The notes under the pieces are model-generated. The model had not been told where the DNA came from. It did not search any database and worked only from the letters and a program-made list of their open reading frames with translations. Below, one piece after another: positions 1-12,150 of a stretch of 64,000 nt of DNA. Within the stretch, counting starts at the first letter, position 1, and every line of letters starts with the position of its first letter. Source of the DNA: Halichondria panicea (Eukaryota; Porifera; Demospongiae; Suberitida; Halichondriidae); the NCBI RefSeq assembly GCF_963675165.1, contig NC_087393.1, positions 1,327,002 through 1,391,001 on the forward strand, given 5' to 3'. A program made the translations under genes and the position numbers.

Positions 1-1112
1 ACCTAGTTTTTCTCTGTTGGGTACGGGCACATCAATGCTATACAGAGTGTTCTTGTTGCAGACCAGTTTACAGAAGAACAGGTGACCACCCATGCAACAC
101 ACACATAGTCTCACAAGCAGATGTCAGAAGGGGAGGAAAGACTTCTGACGTCTCTTTAAGTTCCTCCCCCCCTCCCGCTGACGCCTGCTTGCGAGACTAA
201 CACACCCCTCTTTACTTGTGTACCATGCACGTAATGAGCTTTTAACAGTAATGTAATGAATGGTAACTGTTAGACATAATAAAGTTCGAGCAGTGAGTGA
301 TAAATTCCCTCCCTCTACAATGCACACAGACTAAGTCGAAGGAGCGGTCATTCTCCTGGTATTACTGGTGTTGTAACATCGGGGCCCTAGTGGGGGAGTC
401 CGGGATGCCAGTTCTCAGACAGTCAGTAGGGTTTATCATCGCTTGGATCACCATTCTTGGTAACTATTGTAGTACTTCCTTACTTCTGTGCTTTGCTTGT
501 GTCTACATTCTTAGAATCACCTCTTTATACTGTTGAGACCACTTTGATAGATTAATTTATTTCAGGGACAACATCAAGCTCAGCGATCGTAATTTTCAAT
601 GGAGGCTACCTGTATTTCAAAATACGATTGGAGCGATTAAAATGTGCCTGTTCAAAGAAGCCATCTTCTAATGAGACAAATCCTCTCCTCAATAAAGAAG
701 GGTCACATTTTCTGCTGATTTGGCTCATTTGCAAAAGGTTTTCACCAGCAAAATATTCTAGTAAAACGGTACTACAAGAGCCAATAATCTGTTGTTCTTT
801 GTGTTCTTTTATGCTATAGGGGCCTGCTTCAACGCAGTTGTATGGTGTTTAGTGCGTACATTCATTCCCTGATTACTTCAATTCTGTAGGTGCAACAAGA
901 ATGATGTGCATTAAGCTTCCTATACTGTCAAACTTGCTACAGCTCTACCTTGTCAAATTTCCCCGAGGACAAGACTGCGTAAAGGATATCAGTATAGCAT
1001 CAGCCATGGCAACTTTCGCACATCATTCTCATATCCTTTGCTGAAGTGTTGGTCGCAGTAACTGGGATGAAAATTAATTGCCTACTTCAAGAACCCCATG
1101 ACTTCAGGTACA
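1..1112 (+). pseudogene. Partial decayed copy of the SLC15-like transporter
   Basis: This stretch matches the intact transporter at 33803-35415 in the same orientation. Exon 4 (about 5-79) and exon 5 (about 329-458) are intact with their splice sites, and the introns between them are nearly identical too. The exon 6 copy starts at about 566 and follows the gene to about 689. It then runs into unrelated DNA containing a piece that recurs near 18945, and reaches a stop at 817-819. Exon 7 is missing. Exon 8 survives as a scrambled remnant (about 822-1108) with small indels. The copy cannot encode a working transporter. Exons 1-3 would lie to the left of the window, if present. The close match suggests a recent duplication. 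Confidence 0.85.
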
Positions 1113-1795
1113 TGCAGTGCTATAGAATGACATACATCTGACTGTATATACAATTTAGAAAATTAACACAGCTCTGAAAATGTACAAGCAATGGATCTAG
1201 CCACATGTACGTAGTAGGCTGAGACTCACATTAGCATAGCTAGTTGCTATAACTGTTTGTATCACTGGCACCGTGTAATCAAAGTAACAGCCATGCATCG
1301 AGTAATTTTGTCTGACTAGCTGCTGATACAATGAAAGCACCACTGGTGCTGATGCGTCGGTGGATGTGCCAAACATACATAACCAAGCTATTGCTAATAC
1401 CCACATTTGATATTAAGATAACATTTTTAAGTTTGCTGCGTGCAGGCAGAATCACAGGGAAACTCCAAGAGTGGGAAATAATTGACCATGATTGTTGCTA
1501 AAAAAATTCCAAAACTCTTGCGTTCTGGCAGGAATCGTATGTATTTACCAGTACTATAATTTAGATTTTGCGATTTTATTGTTGCAAATTGATCAACCCT
1601 AGCAAAGTTCACATATGTTTGATGCTCGCGAACATTCTAGTAATACGGTATTCATTATGGGAATCATAAATGGGGAATGATCGTGAATAGACTATAAAGC
1701 AACGATTAGATCGATTAGAAAACAGTGTTTTTTGTTGCCTTGGAAGATCACCTACAAGTTGCAACTATAGCTAGCCTATTATTTTTCAATTATAC
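1113..1795. other. Gene-free stretch with one dispersed repeat
   Basis: I see no coding exon here. The part at about 1325-1505 resembles 5865-6045 in the same orientation; both share a stretch reading like 'gctgatgc.tcggtgga' and a later 'aatcacagggaaactc'. This marks a dispersed repeat of unknown type. Confidence 0.5.
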
Positions 1796-2183
1796 TGTCT
1801 CATTATAAAGCAGTCTGTGAAGTGTCTAGTTCGCTCAAACAGCTCATGCTTGTGTCCACACACACACACACACACACATGGGCGGAAGTATGTAACAGAT
1901 CAAACAGAAGCCTTATACCTGTGCAATGTGCAATATATTCAACCACTACAGAGTTTACAGAATGAGACCACATGCATGACAGGTTTTGTACACTATTCTA
2001 CACATTTTGTGGCAAAGTTTAGAAATTAGTTTCCGGGCAGATGATCGATGTCCACAGGCTGGTGCAGCAGGGGCAGATCTAGCAGGTATAGCAGAAGATA
2101 CTCAAGCACCCCCCTGACCTTTAATTATCTTTTGTGTCTCATTCATAATTGGCTGATGAAGTCACTCTCAGACTTAGTACTAC

Positions 2184-2732
2184 CATAGATAGAGTAAAAG
2201 GGGATTGGAAACGGAAGTATCTTAAAAGTACCATCCATGTATCTCCGCGGTTTTAATCGAGGCTTACTTTTAACACAAGGGCTATAAACATGAATAATCC
2301 AAGATAATTGTTTTGCTGGCTGTAACAAGTCCAAGAGCAGTTCTACTGCTAAACATAAACTTTCATCTCATACTTGAGGCCATTTGGGACACAGCACACT
2401 ACTTAGTTAGACAGCCTTAGTTATATCATAGGTACTATAGGAACACAAGCATGAAAAAGCGCTCTGTGTACCTCTAGCTACTTCACGACAATCGAGATTA
2501 TATTTTCTTCGTTTCCAATTGATACCTATACTATCAGGGGGCATGTGATTCAGTAATTATAATGGGGGTAAAACTCTGAGATGTATGCATTGGACGCAAT
2601 AAGTTTCCCGGGCTTTTGCGGGAGTTATGAAGAGATACAAGGATGGTCTAATGCAAAGCCCACTACATAGACTTCATTGTAAAACATCACGTGAATCACT
2701 TCCATTTCCAATCCCCTTCTACTCTATCTATG
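2184..2732. mobile_element. MITE, family A, 549 bp
   Basis: Both ends carry inverted repeats of about 38 bp: the left reads catagatagag...ggggattgg, and the right is its reverse complement. Flanks GTACTAC (2177-2183) and GTGCTAC (2733-2739) look like a 7-bp target duplication with one mismatch. Relatives lie at 10824-11364, 23030-23478 (truncated), 30907-30970 (end only), 36530-36905 (inner part) and 47972-48545. No transposase is encoded, so it is non-autonomous. Superfamily not assigned. Confidence 0.7.
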
Positions 2733-2774
2733 GTGCTACATGTAGATCTAACTAGCTGAGTAGCGGTATATAGA

Positions 2775-2888
2775 CCTATATATCTATATATCTATATATC
2801 TATATATCTATTCAGTACTGTAACAGTAGTTTCTGTTTATTATTTTAAAGCTTGTCTAGTCTGCACTGCAGTGCAGTGCAGACTAGAC
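2775..2888. repeat. Tatatatc microsatellite followed by a 35-bp perfect palindrome
   Basis: A 10-bp 'ctatatatct' repeat runs over 2775-2811. At 2854-2888 two 17-bp arms around a single base form a perfect palindrome. Copy 2 of the duplication has fewer microsatellite units and lacks most of the left palindrome arm (near 11460-11475). Confidence 0.75.
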
Positions 2889-3280
2889 TCGACAAGTAAA
2901 TACGGAGTGCAAGGAAACCACTGCAATGCAATAGATACCACACTCACCGAAAATGACGTCAAAAGGGTGTAACCTTCGATTTCGCGCAATTTTTGAGGGA
3001 GGCTCCTTACCTCTCTTGCTCAGCACCTACCTACCACTTTTTCTAGATCCGCCTGGCTCAAGCAATTACCCTCTGATTTATTAACACACAGGGGTAGAGA
3101 TAATTAGTGCTCAATCAAAAACTAATTGAGCTCCACCCCAGCTGGCTACCTCCTCTGGTTTCCAGGCATTGTAACATTAGAATGGTAACATTAGAATGCA
3201 TGGTAGCCCTTTTTAGCTTTAGGTAATGATTATAGAGTAATAAAACAATAACTTCACAACTACATGTGCTAATTGTTACA

Positions 3281-3571
3281 CAGTATAACCTTGATTATCC
3301 GGCCCTCCATGCATTATCCGGAACCTCGATTATCTGGTTTGGCAGTTTTCAATAATTCAAAAAATGGGCGTGTCCTTTAAATGCGCATGCGCGTTGCAGC
3401 TGTTCTATGGAGACAGGCCTGCTTACCTTCTGCGCATGCGCAGACAACCACGTGGCACTAGTCTACTGTTTATCAATAAAGTGGGTAGATCAAGGCGTGG
3501 TTTATGTTTGATTATCCAGTTATCCGCCTGCCTCTGGAACAAAGGTGTCCAGATAATCAGGTTTTCTACTG
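3281..3571. mobile_element. Pogo/Tc1-like MITE
   Basis: The ends are CAGTATAACCTTGATTATCC and the reverse complement of CAGTAGAAAACCTGATTATC. A TA flanks the right end. The left TA is mutated here but kept in copy 2 (11863-11864). It is the same style as the elements at 19777-20177. There is no coding capacity. Confidence 0.65.
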
Positions 3572-3649
3572 TACATGAGGTATGTGGAAAACCACAGTCA
3601 TAAGTAAACACAGGAGCTAGTGTTTTTCATGCACTCCTGGTAACATTAT

Positions 3650-3855
3650 CAACTTGGGGTCACTACACTGTTATTATTGTAAATTGTCCTCTGGGAAGAT
3701 CCCAGGGAAAATCCCATGGAAAATCCAGTGAAAATCACCCAACTTAAAGCAGCCCCTCCACCAAAATATTAAATGTGGGTGATTTTTACTGGATTTTCCC
3801 TGGGATCTTCCCAGAGGACAATTTACAATAATAACAGTGTAGTGACCCCAAGTTG
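3650..3855. repeat. Foldback element
   Basis: Arms of about 65 bp, starting 'caacttggggtcactaca', are near-perfect reverse complements around a ~75-bp centre. A single strand would form one long hairpin. The second copy is at 12236-12423. Confidence 0.7.
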
Positions 3856-3870
3856 CTTATGACTGTGCAT

Positions 3871-4600
3871 CAGAGGAGGGAGGACACATTAACCTTAGCT
3901 CTAATTAGCTAATTATCGCGACCTTTTAATTACATTCTTTGAACATTCATCTTTTTTTTATTTATAACCTCTACATATTGGGACACACAGAACTAGTCTC
4001 GAATACCCGCCTCAACCTCAAGCTTTTAGGTTGAGGCGGGTATTCGAGACTAACACAGAACCGTACTGTAGTATTAGTGACAGGCAATTCTTGCAGGCAC
4101 AGAGCAAACCATGCAAATAAAGGGGTGCTAGAAGCTGAGACTGTTAGTGTCATTGATGTTCTTCATGTTGGAGACACTCTGAACTAAACAATTCCATGTT
4201 GCAGCTTTATCACAGAGACAGGAGTGCCTGGGGTGCTTCTCACAGGGATCTTGGAGACAGGAGTGCCTGGGGTGCTCCTCATAGGGATCCTGTCTCCAGG
4301 ATCAAGAGTGCTTCTCACAGAGACAAGATCAGAGTGCCTGGGATGCTTCTCACAGGGATCTTAGAGATAGGAGTACCTGAGGTGCTTCTTATAGGGGTCC
4401 TATTACCTTCAGGTCCTGACAACTTGGCCATAGGGGTACCTCCTAGTCCAGTAGGAGAAAAGGCTTACTTTGCTCTAGCTCTTGTGTCCAATATGTAGAG
4501 GTTATAAAGAAAGAAAAGATGAATCGTTCAAACAATGTAATTAAAAGGTCGCAATAATTAGCTAATTAGAGCTAAGGTTAATCGTGTCCTCCCTCCTCTG
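3871..4600. mobile_element. Mutator-like non-autonomous transposon, 730 bp
   Basis: Long terminal inverted repeats of roughly 120 bp start CAGAGGAGGGAGGACAC on both ends. The element is flanked by a perfect 9-bp duplication, actgtgcat (3862-3870 and 4601-4609). The paralogous site in copy 2 of the duplication (around 12430-12440) has a single actgtgcat and no element, so it is an empty-site control. A 9-bp duplication with long TIRs fits Mutator-like elements; that class call is inference. Inside are a perfect 24-bp hairpin (3995-4051) and a degenerate ~40-bp minisatellite (about 4212-4400). No transposase is present. Confidence 0.85.
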
Positions 4601-4949
4601 ACTGTGCATACAGTGGTTTTCCCCATACCCCATACCAATTGGCACATGTACAGAGCTTTTCAGGTTGCTTGCAACAATTAGAATTGTGGAAATTTAACTC
4701 AGTGATGTTTTACTCACGTGTCTTAGCCTTATAAGTCAAAATTAAAATGGGTGGGGGAGAAAATGATGAAGTTGTTTACAAAATAAAAAGCGATAAATCA
4801 CAGTGATTTTGTTGTCAAAATTACACAGGTTCATCTAGACTTTTTGAGTAATTTGTGTAACAGTTTACATAAGTAAACCACAATACTATAGGCAAGGGAC
4901 AGAGTTTAAATTTTGGAACCGAAGATTCTATAGCTAGACTGGCTTGTAT

Positions 4950-5305
4950 AATTATTCAGCAGATGTTCTGGTGATAGTATATCATTGTGCTATAGGCTAT
5001 AGTGAGAGCATATGGGATGTATGGAATATATTGCACTGAAGCACGAGGGCGTAACACAGAGAAAAGAGGTGTGCTGTTTTAGACCCTGAGCGTGTGCTAT
5101 ATTAGCACCGTGGTGTGCTAAACAGTGATTCAGCACACTACATGTGCTGTTTTGTAGGCATATAGCACAGCCTACGTGTTGTATTGGTGTGCTTTTTCAT
5201 GGCTTGTAATTTTGATGTTCGATTAATGTGCTAAATGGACTGTGCTAAATGTAATGGGTGTGCTGAAACAGGTACACATGCTAATTCAGCACAGTGTGCT
5301 GTTTT
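4950..5305 (+). repeat. Left inverted arm rich in TGTGCT
   Basis: The arm contains many TGTGCT/AGCACA motifs. Its outer part (cagatgttctggtgatagta) matches the reverse complement of the right arm at 9695-9925. An extra ~65 bp separates the outer match from the motif-rich part. The pair may be the ends of a ~5-kb non-autonomous DNA transposon. Confidence 0.5.
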
Positions 5306-8300
5306 CAGTACCAAATAAGGGCATGCAGTACAACAGATGTGTAGCTGTAGCTGCATAGCAACAAAGACTTTTTTTTTATTTGCTGTTCTTGCAAAGAAGA
5401 AAATAAGTTGAGTTTAGACATGGTTTGAGAGCTGTTTGACAAAACTGTGGAACTAGGTAAGTTTCCCTCAACATGCTGAACAATGCTGTACAATCTAATT
5501 ACACAGCTATTGTATAATAATTATTGTACCAGGGTGTCGTACAGTACACAGGGGGAGTATCCCCTCTGGCTCCAACCCCCCTCCCCCCTAAAATTTGCAT
5601 TCAGGTATTAGTAATGGTGTATGACTGAGTATCCATAGCCTGTATACTAACCAGGGTATTGAAATAACATGCAGTTGACTTTTTTTAAAAGAATGCCTTA
5701 TATTTCCCCCCTCTACTTTAAAATCCTGTATGACACCCTGTAATAATTATGCAGGAAGGACAAGCAAGTAAAAGGTTGAATGGGGCTCAACAAAGTGGAT
5801 ACCAATTGAAGCTTATATTGCCCAAGTTTCATAGCACAATAAGTGAGTTATTTACTTCTTTTAATGAAAGCACCGCGGGTGCTGATGCCTCGGTGGAGGT
5901 GCCAAAGCTACATAACATAAAACTACTAATAGCTAGCTTTTATACACACATTGATTGATGATAATTATTATTGCTGCGCATGCAATCACAGGGAAACTCA
6001 AATAGTGGGTAGTGATCGACCCATGATTGTTGTTAAAAACGATTGATGCCTAAAGTTCAAGTCTAAAATTAATGGCTGTAAGTCAGCAGAGCCTCGCAGC
6101 TCTCTTCTCACTCTTGCAGCTACCAATAGCTAGCGTTCTAGTGCAGAACTAACTACTAAGTAGAGTAGCAACACTCGGTGAACGAGTTTTGCTACGGACT
6201 CTTCTGAAAAGGCTGCAATAGCATTCCAAGTAAGCAAAACTAGGCATAACTCGAGAACGAAGCTTTATTTTGCAAATCCACAAATAGCAAGCCAAGAAAA
6301 CATGACTAGAAGCCTATAGTAACTCTTACTTGCACTTCCTTGAGCAGCTGAAATAGTCTACACACACAAACACACTACCGTATACCTTGCTTGCGCATGC
6401 GCACCGCGAGGCATAATTACAGCGCCACTCTAATTGAAGGGCCAAATTCATAAAATAAATTATCCAATTAAGCGCCAAGTTGCTAGCGCTTACATAATTA
6501 GAAATAACGCATCCTTAATTCGAGGCTACATGTACAACTGATCTGATAGCCTCGTGGAAACAGCTATACTAGAGTACTCTACGTTGCTAAAGCACCACTC
6601 TAAATAATATTATAAGTGCCAAACTGGAATTATGGTTTTCTTGTGCGCCACTGAAAATCTTTAGCGGCGCTGTAATTAGAAGAAAGACTGTATAGTAAGT
6701 GTGTTTGTTTGTGTGTGTATTTTCACTTGGATGCCATGGCACTGCGTTTACAGCTAGCTAGGATAGATAGCCTCAGCAAAAAAAGTGATTTGTTTTGACA
6801 GATTTTCAAATAGTAAAAAGCTTAGTTGGGTAAAAGCTAAGAAGTATAAATTAAACCTTGTACACATGCATTGAAGCTAGCTAAATACAGTTTCATTTTG
6901 AAGCTTGATACATCAATGCGCACTATACAGCCACGCTTGAGTTCTGGCTTCTTTACTGTGAGACTACTCTGGTCCCGGTGAATGTCCGGAGCGCTATAGC
7001 TATTCGTTAACACATAAAACTTAGTTTCATTGCATGCATGTCTGACCAAGAACCACTGCCGCTTTCGACTGTACTTGTCATAGCATACGTTGCACTTTTA
7101 TTGTATAGATGCAGTAAGCGGTCAATATAAGTTCCGTTTATGTAGTACGCCAGTACGTTTACACTGTATTAAAAGCGTTGCAATTTACCGTTGCACGTTG
7201 CAAGTATACGTTTTGCAAAAAACAAACAAAGAGACAATCCTAGTCACCTCGAGTATCGTAGCTAGACTAGTTACTTAGCTATATGCTGTACATACTTGAT
7301 GCTATGTTTCAATATATATTGTACATTGTACATTTATAATTATTGCACATACTAGATCTACTGCTTTTCACGTGTACATTATAGTTGTGAGACGCCAACT
7401 GCCTAGAGGGAAACCACGCCATTCGCAAAAGTTCCCCTAATTCCCTCTCACGTCTAAAGTTCTTTCAAAATGGTGGTCGTACTTTTTTGAAGGCACTATG
7501 ATTATTGTTGTAAGAATTGATGTGAAAAAACATATTCCAGGATGATGTTGAAAGTGACACGTGTTGGAGAGAGCATTATACTGGACACCCTTGTATGACC
7601 AGACCACTGTAAAGTATCGACACAATTGGAGGTATGTATTATTATGCTGCTGTATTGCCACAATGTTTTAATTTAATGGTATAGTGGCTTCACCCAAAAA
7701 AACAATTGCAACAGTATACCATACTTTGGCTTAAAGTCCCTCTCAAGTATAGTTCCCTTTCAAGTATAGTTATCTGCCTATATACGTATATAGCGGTCAT
7801 TATCCCATTTCGTTTACTGTATTAAAAGCGTATTTTACTGTTCTGTTGCTATATACCATTGCACTTTATAAATGTGGTGTGCTGTGTTTATGAATGCAAA
7901 GTGACAATCCTCTAGTAACATATATAATTATGGTTATACCCAGCTAAATTATGCTTAGCCTATAGTTCTACATAGATCTAACAAGAAATAGAACGCACCA
8001 TTCACTGTACTACTTAGCATAACTGCTATAGCTAACTTACATGTAGCAAAGCTAGCAAGCTGCAAAATGTCGTGATTACTATAGCTGCATGGGTGGCCAA
8101 AGTAATTTTAACAACAGAAAAAAGCTCTTATCTTGAGCGTCCTTTTTAGCGTTTAATTTGCGCTGTATCAGTGTATTATGCACGTACTACGTAAACGGAA
8201 CGGGGACTTTATATTTACTACTTTGTAAGTTCATAATTGATAAAAATTGCTGCTACGGAAATCCCAAATTTCCTTGTGCACAAAACGATTTTCGATTGCC

Positions 8301-9011
8301 ACACACGTCCAAATTAATGCAAATCAATACTGCCACCTGTAGCATATTGTCTCTGTCGGCCTTGCAGCTGTAGCTGTTCCTATTCAGCTAACAGTTCTAT
8401 CGATATATTATATAGGACAACGCAGTTTAATTAAACTTTCGTATTAAGCTTTGTTGTTTAGCCCTTACAACGAGTATTGTCGGTGGAAGACAGCTTCTCA
8501 ATCTGCTCTCTATACGAGATAATTGATGGGCCCGAATATTGATGCTGCTCTATAATAGCACAACAAGAACTCTTGCATTATCATAGTCTCGCAAACTTAA
8601 TTGTGTGTAAAAACGACTATAATGAGAGTTCATTAGGAAGAGTATGCAACTCCCACTAACCGTAGTAAGCATTCTGTCTAACTTACATCACAACCACATG
8701 CTGTTGTATAAACTGTAAAATCTTAAAATTAATCTGCATGAATGGGATGAATAAAAGTTAGTGATGATTACCACTAATTTTATTCATTGCTTTTTCTTAT
8801 CAGCATTGTTATTGTTATTGTTGTATCTCAAGTGGCTGTGGTTACATGCAATAATGAGTTTGCCTCCTGTGTGTACAGTCTATTGGAGTAGCGTACTCTT
8901 CCTCTTGGTCCTAGTGTTATATGACTCTTTCTGTAGCTACAATTCTTTGCTTTTGCCTCATGTACTTTTTTATGCACTCGGCATTTGTCATGGATCACAG
9001 CAAAGGCTTTT

Positions 9012-9438
9012 CTTATTTCGCCCCATAATAATTATAAGTTCATTGCAATGCTGTGAATAACCCCACCACCTATCAACAGACTAGTGAATGCTATTAGTGG
9101 AGAGGGGGGGGGGGTGGAACAACCTTACTTTATTCATGCTATGAATGGATGAGTGATGTCTTATTTCGCCCCATAATAACATTGCAATGCTGTGAATAAC
9201 CCCACCTCCTGTCAACAGACTAGTGAATGCTATCAGTGGAGAGGGGGGGGGGGGTGGAACAACCTTACTTTATTCATGCTATAAATGGATGAATAAACGT
9301 AGTGATGTCTTATTTCGCCCCATAATAACATTGCAATGCTGTGAATAAGTTAACCCCACCTCCTGTCAACAGACTAGTGAATGCTATCAGTGGAGAGGGG
9401 GGTGGAACAACCTTACTTTGTTCATGCTATGACTGATG
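9012..9438 (+). repeat. Three tandem copies of a ~130-150-bp unit
   Basis: Units begin 'cttatttcgccccataat' at 9012, 9160 and 9309. Each carries a G-run of variable length followed by 'tggaacaaccttactt'. This is a minisatellite-like direct array. Confidence 0.85.
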
Positions 9439-9694
9439 TTATGTACCTAATCTATACGCACTTTAATTATTCTTATACTTGGTTATAATTCTACTGGCTT
9501 TATGTGACATATTTTTCTACTTCACGCATGCAGGTGATGCTGAGAAGTCAAAGGCAGTATCTTACAATTGCAGTGAACTGAGTGCAGACTTGCTATGGTT
9601 AACTAACTGTTTAAAAAAACCTTTCACTTTTATATCCTCATCGTTTGTTTAATACAATTTTAATACTGTATTGATGTATTGTTGTTTCTAATGT

Positions 9695-9925
9695 TTGAAA
9701 TTGATTTAGCACAATACAATCAGCACAACTGTTTCAGCACATTAGAATTCAGCACATGTGCCGGTTTAGCACATCAGGTTGTTTAGCATATGTGCAAACG
9801 TGCTAAAACTGGAGACATTCGTTTAGCACGGTTTTCTGTGCTAAATCAGCACGTCTTTTTTCTCTGTGTAATGATATACTATCACCACCGAACATCTGCA
9901 TCAAAACCATTGTATAATTATTCAT
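9695..9925 (-). repeat. Right inverted arm rich in AGCACA
   Basis: This is the reverse-complement partner of 4950-5305: 'actatcaccaccgaacatctg' at its outer side and many 'tttagcaca' motifs inside. It forms the other end of the putative 5-kb element. Confidence 0.5.
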
Positions 9926-10823
9926 TCAGTTTTCCGGTGGACACGTCATTACTGTATAGTAGCCATGCCTGAGAGATACCAAATTAAAAACCGCCAATTA
10001 AGTTGATTCAAATGGCTCATTCGCCATAATTATAATACCCGCCAAATTTTACAGTTGTATACGGTACATCAACTCTCCCTATAATTGTCTGTGACTATGT
10101 TTAGTGATTGCGATGGTATAGCTCAGCTAACTTTTTGCTTGGCAAAATGATATGAGGCTTGTTGACCTCGCGAGCACCAAGCATATAATTAATGAGTAGG
10201 AGGAGTGATAAATATGCTGTGCAAGTAGAGTAGTATACACGTACATCCCCTTTGAGTTGTGTGAAAGTCTGCATTTTCCTTAGTAAGATGCATCAGTATA
10301 ATTATTTTACTTTACTTTGACCTTCATTGATTTTGTGATGTGTGGACTAAAATAACACATACATTGTGGTTTTGGAGTATAGGTATGCATGGAAAACCTG
10401 ATATATATAGGGGGGAAATTATGTGCCTAACCAGAAGGGGGTATTTTCACTATAGATTGTCTCATTATAAAGCAGTCTGTGAAGTGTCTAGTTCGCTCAA
10501 ACAGCTCATGCTTGTGTCCACACACACACACATACACATGGGCGGAAGTATGTAACAGATCAAACAGAAGCCTTATACCTGTGCAATATATTCAACCACT
10601 ACAGAGTTTACAGAATGAGACCACATGCATGACAGGTTTTGTACACTATTCTACACATTTTGTGGCAAAGTTTAGAAATTAGTTTCCGGGCAGATGATCG
10701 AGTGCAGCAGGGGCAGATCTAGCAGGTATAGCAGAAGATACTCAAGCACCCCCCTGACCTTTAATTATCTTTTGTGTCTCATTCATAATTGGCTGATGAA
10801 GTCACTCTCAGACTTAGTACTAC

Positions 10824-11364
10824 CATATAGATAGAGTAAAAGGGGATTGGAAACGGAAAGTACCATCCATGTATCTCCGCGGTTTTAATCGAGGCTTCCT
10901 TTTAACACAAGGGCTATAAACATGAATAATTCAAGATAATTGTTTTGCTGGCTGTAACAAGTCCAAGAGCAGTTCTACTGCTAAACATAAACTTTCATAT
11001 CATACTTGAGGCCATTTGGGACACAGCACACTATACTTAGTTAGACAGCCTTAGTTATATCATAGGTACTATAGGAACACAAGCATGAAAAAGCGCTCTG
11101 TGTACCTCTAGCTACTTCACGACAATCGAGATTATATTTTCTTCGTTTCCAATTGATACCTATACTATCAGGGGGCATGTGATTCAGTAATTATAATGGG
11201 GGTAACTCTGAGATGTATGCATTGGACGCAATAAGTTTCCCGGGCTTTTGCGGGAGTTATGAAGAGATACAAGGATGGTCTAATGCAAAGCCCACTACAT
11301 AGACTTCATTGTAAAACATCACGTGAATCACTTCCATTTCCAATCCCCTTCTACTCTATCTATG
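10824..11364. mobile_element. MITE, family A (copy inside duplication 2)
   Basis: Inverted ends and flanks GTACTAC and GTGCTAC are as in 2184-2732. It was duplicated along with its surroundings and is not an independent insertion. Confidence 0.7.
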
Positions 11365-11864
11365 GTGCTACATGTAGATCTAACTAGCTGAGTAGCGGTA
11401 TAGACCTATATATCTATATATCTATTCAGTACTGTAACAGTAGTGTCTGTTTAAATAAAAGCTTGGCAGACTAGACTCGACAAGTAAATACGGAGTGCAA
11501 GGAAACCACTGCAATGCAATAGATACCACACTCACCGGAAATGACGTCAAAAGGGTGTAACCTTCGATTTCGCGCAATTTTTGAGGGAGGCTCCTTACCT
11601 CTCTTGCTCAACACCTACCTACCACTTTTTCTAGATCCGCCTGGCTCAAGCAATTACCCTCTGATTTAATAACACACAGGAGGAGAGATAATTAGTGCTC
11701 AATCAAAAACTAATTGAGCTCCACCCCAGCTGGCTACCTCCTCTGGTTTCCAGGCATTGTAACATTAGAATGGTAACATTAGAATGGTAGCCCTTTTTAG
11801 CTTTAGGTAATGATTATAGAGTAATAAAACAATAACTTCACAACTACATGTGCTAATTGTTATA

Positions 11865-12150
11865 CAGTATAACCTTGATTATCCGGCCCTCCATGCATTA
11901 TCCGGAACCTTGATTATCTGGTTTGGCAGTTTTCAATAATTCAAAAAATGGGCGTGTCCTTTAAATGCGCATGCGCGTTGCAGCTGTTCTATGGAGACAG
12001 CCTGGCCTGCTTACCTTCTGCGCATGCACAGACAACCACGTGGCACTACTGTTTATCAATAAAGTGGGTGGATCAAGGCGTGGTTTATATTTGATTATCC
12101 AGTTATCCGCCTCTGGAACAAAGGTGTCCAGATAATCAGGTTTTCTACTG
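11865..12150. mobile_element. Pogo/Tc1-like MITE (copy inside duplication 2)
   Basis: Ends CAGTATAACCTTGATTATCC and the reverse complement of CAGTAGAAAACCTGATTATC, with TA on both sides. Duplicated along with the unit. Confidence 0.65.

Larger units (their letters stand above)
1796..4655 (+). repeat. Copy 1 of a ~2.1-kb duplicated unit
   Basis: The unit begins with 'tgtctcattataaagcag' and ends near 'ggcacatgtacagag'. It recurs in the same orientation at 10458-12485 with only small differences. It is a mosaic: a MITE (2184-2732), a pogo-like MITE (3281-3571) and a foldback (3650-3855). Copy 1 alone carries a 730-bp element (3871-4600) plus its target duplication. No protein-coding gene is seen in either copy. 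Confidence 0.85.
4656..10457. other. Gene-free block between the two duplicated units
   Basis: No convincing exon is seen. The block holds diverged inverted arms (4950-5305 and 9695-9925), a tandem repeat (9012-9438), and direct repeats at about 7110-7290 and 7770-7960 that share 'actgtattaaaagcgt' and 'gacaatcct'. A dispersed repeat with 'gactagaagcctata' and 'accgtatacc' lies at 6230-6415 and recurs at 15945-16085 and 50600-50795. A short repeat end at about 8625-8710 is found inverted near 29480-29560. Confidence 0.5.

Noticed and set aside
4196-4498. 100-residue frame with repeated SAWGA.HRD
   Set aside because: It is a translation of the minisatellite inside the 730-bp transposon and has no coding support.
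8761-9060. 99-residue hydrophobic frame resembling a membrane protein
   Set aside because: It runs into the tandem repeat at 9012, has low-complexity Leu runs and no splice or homology support.
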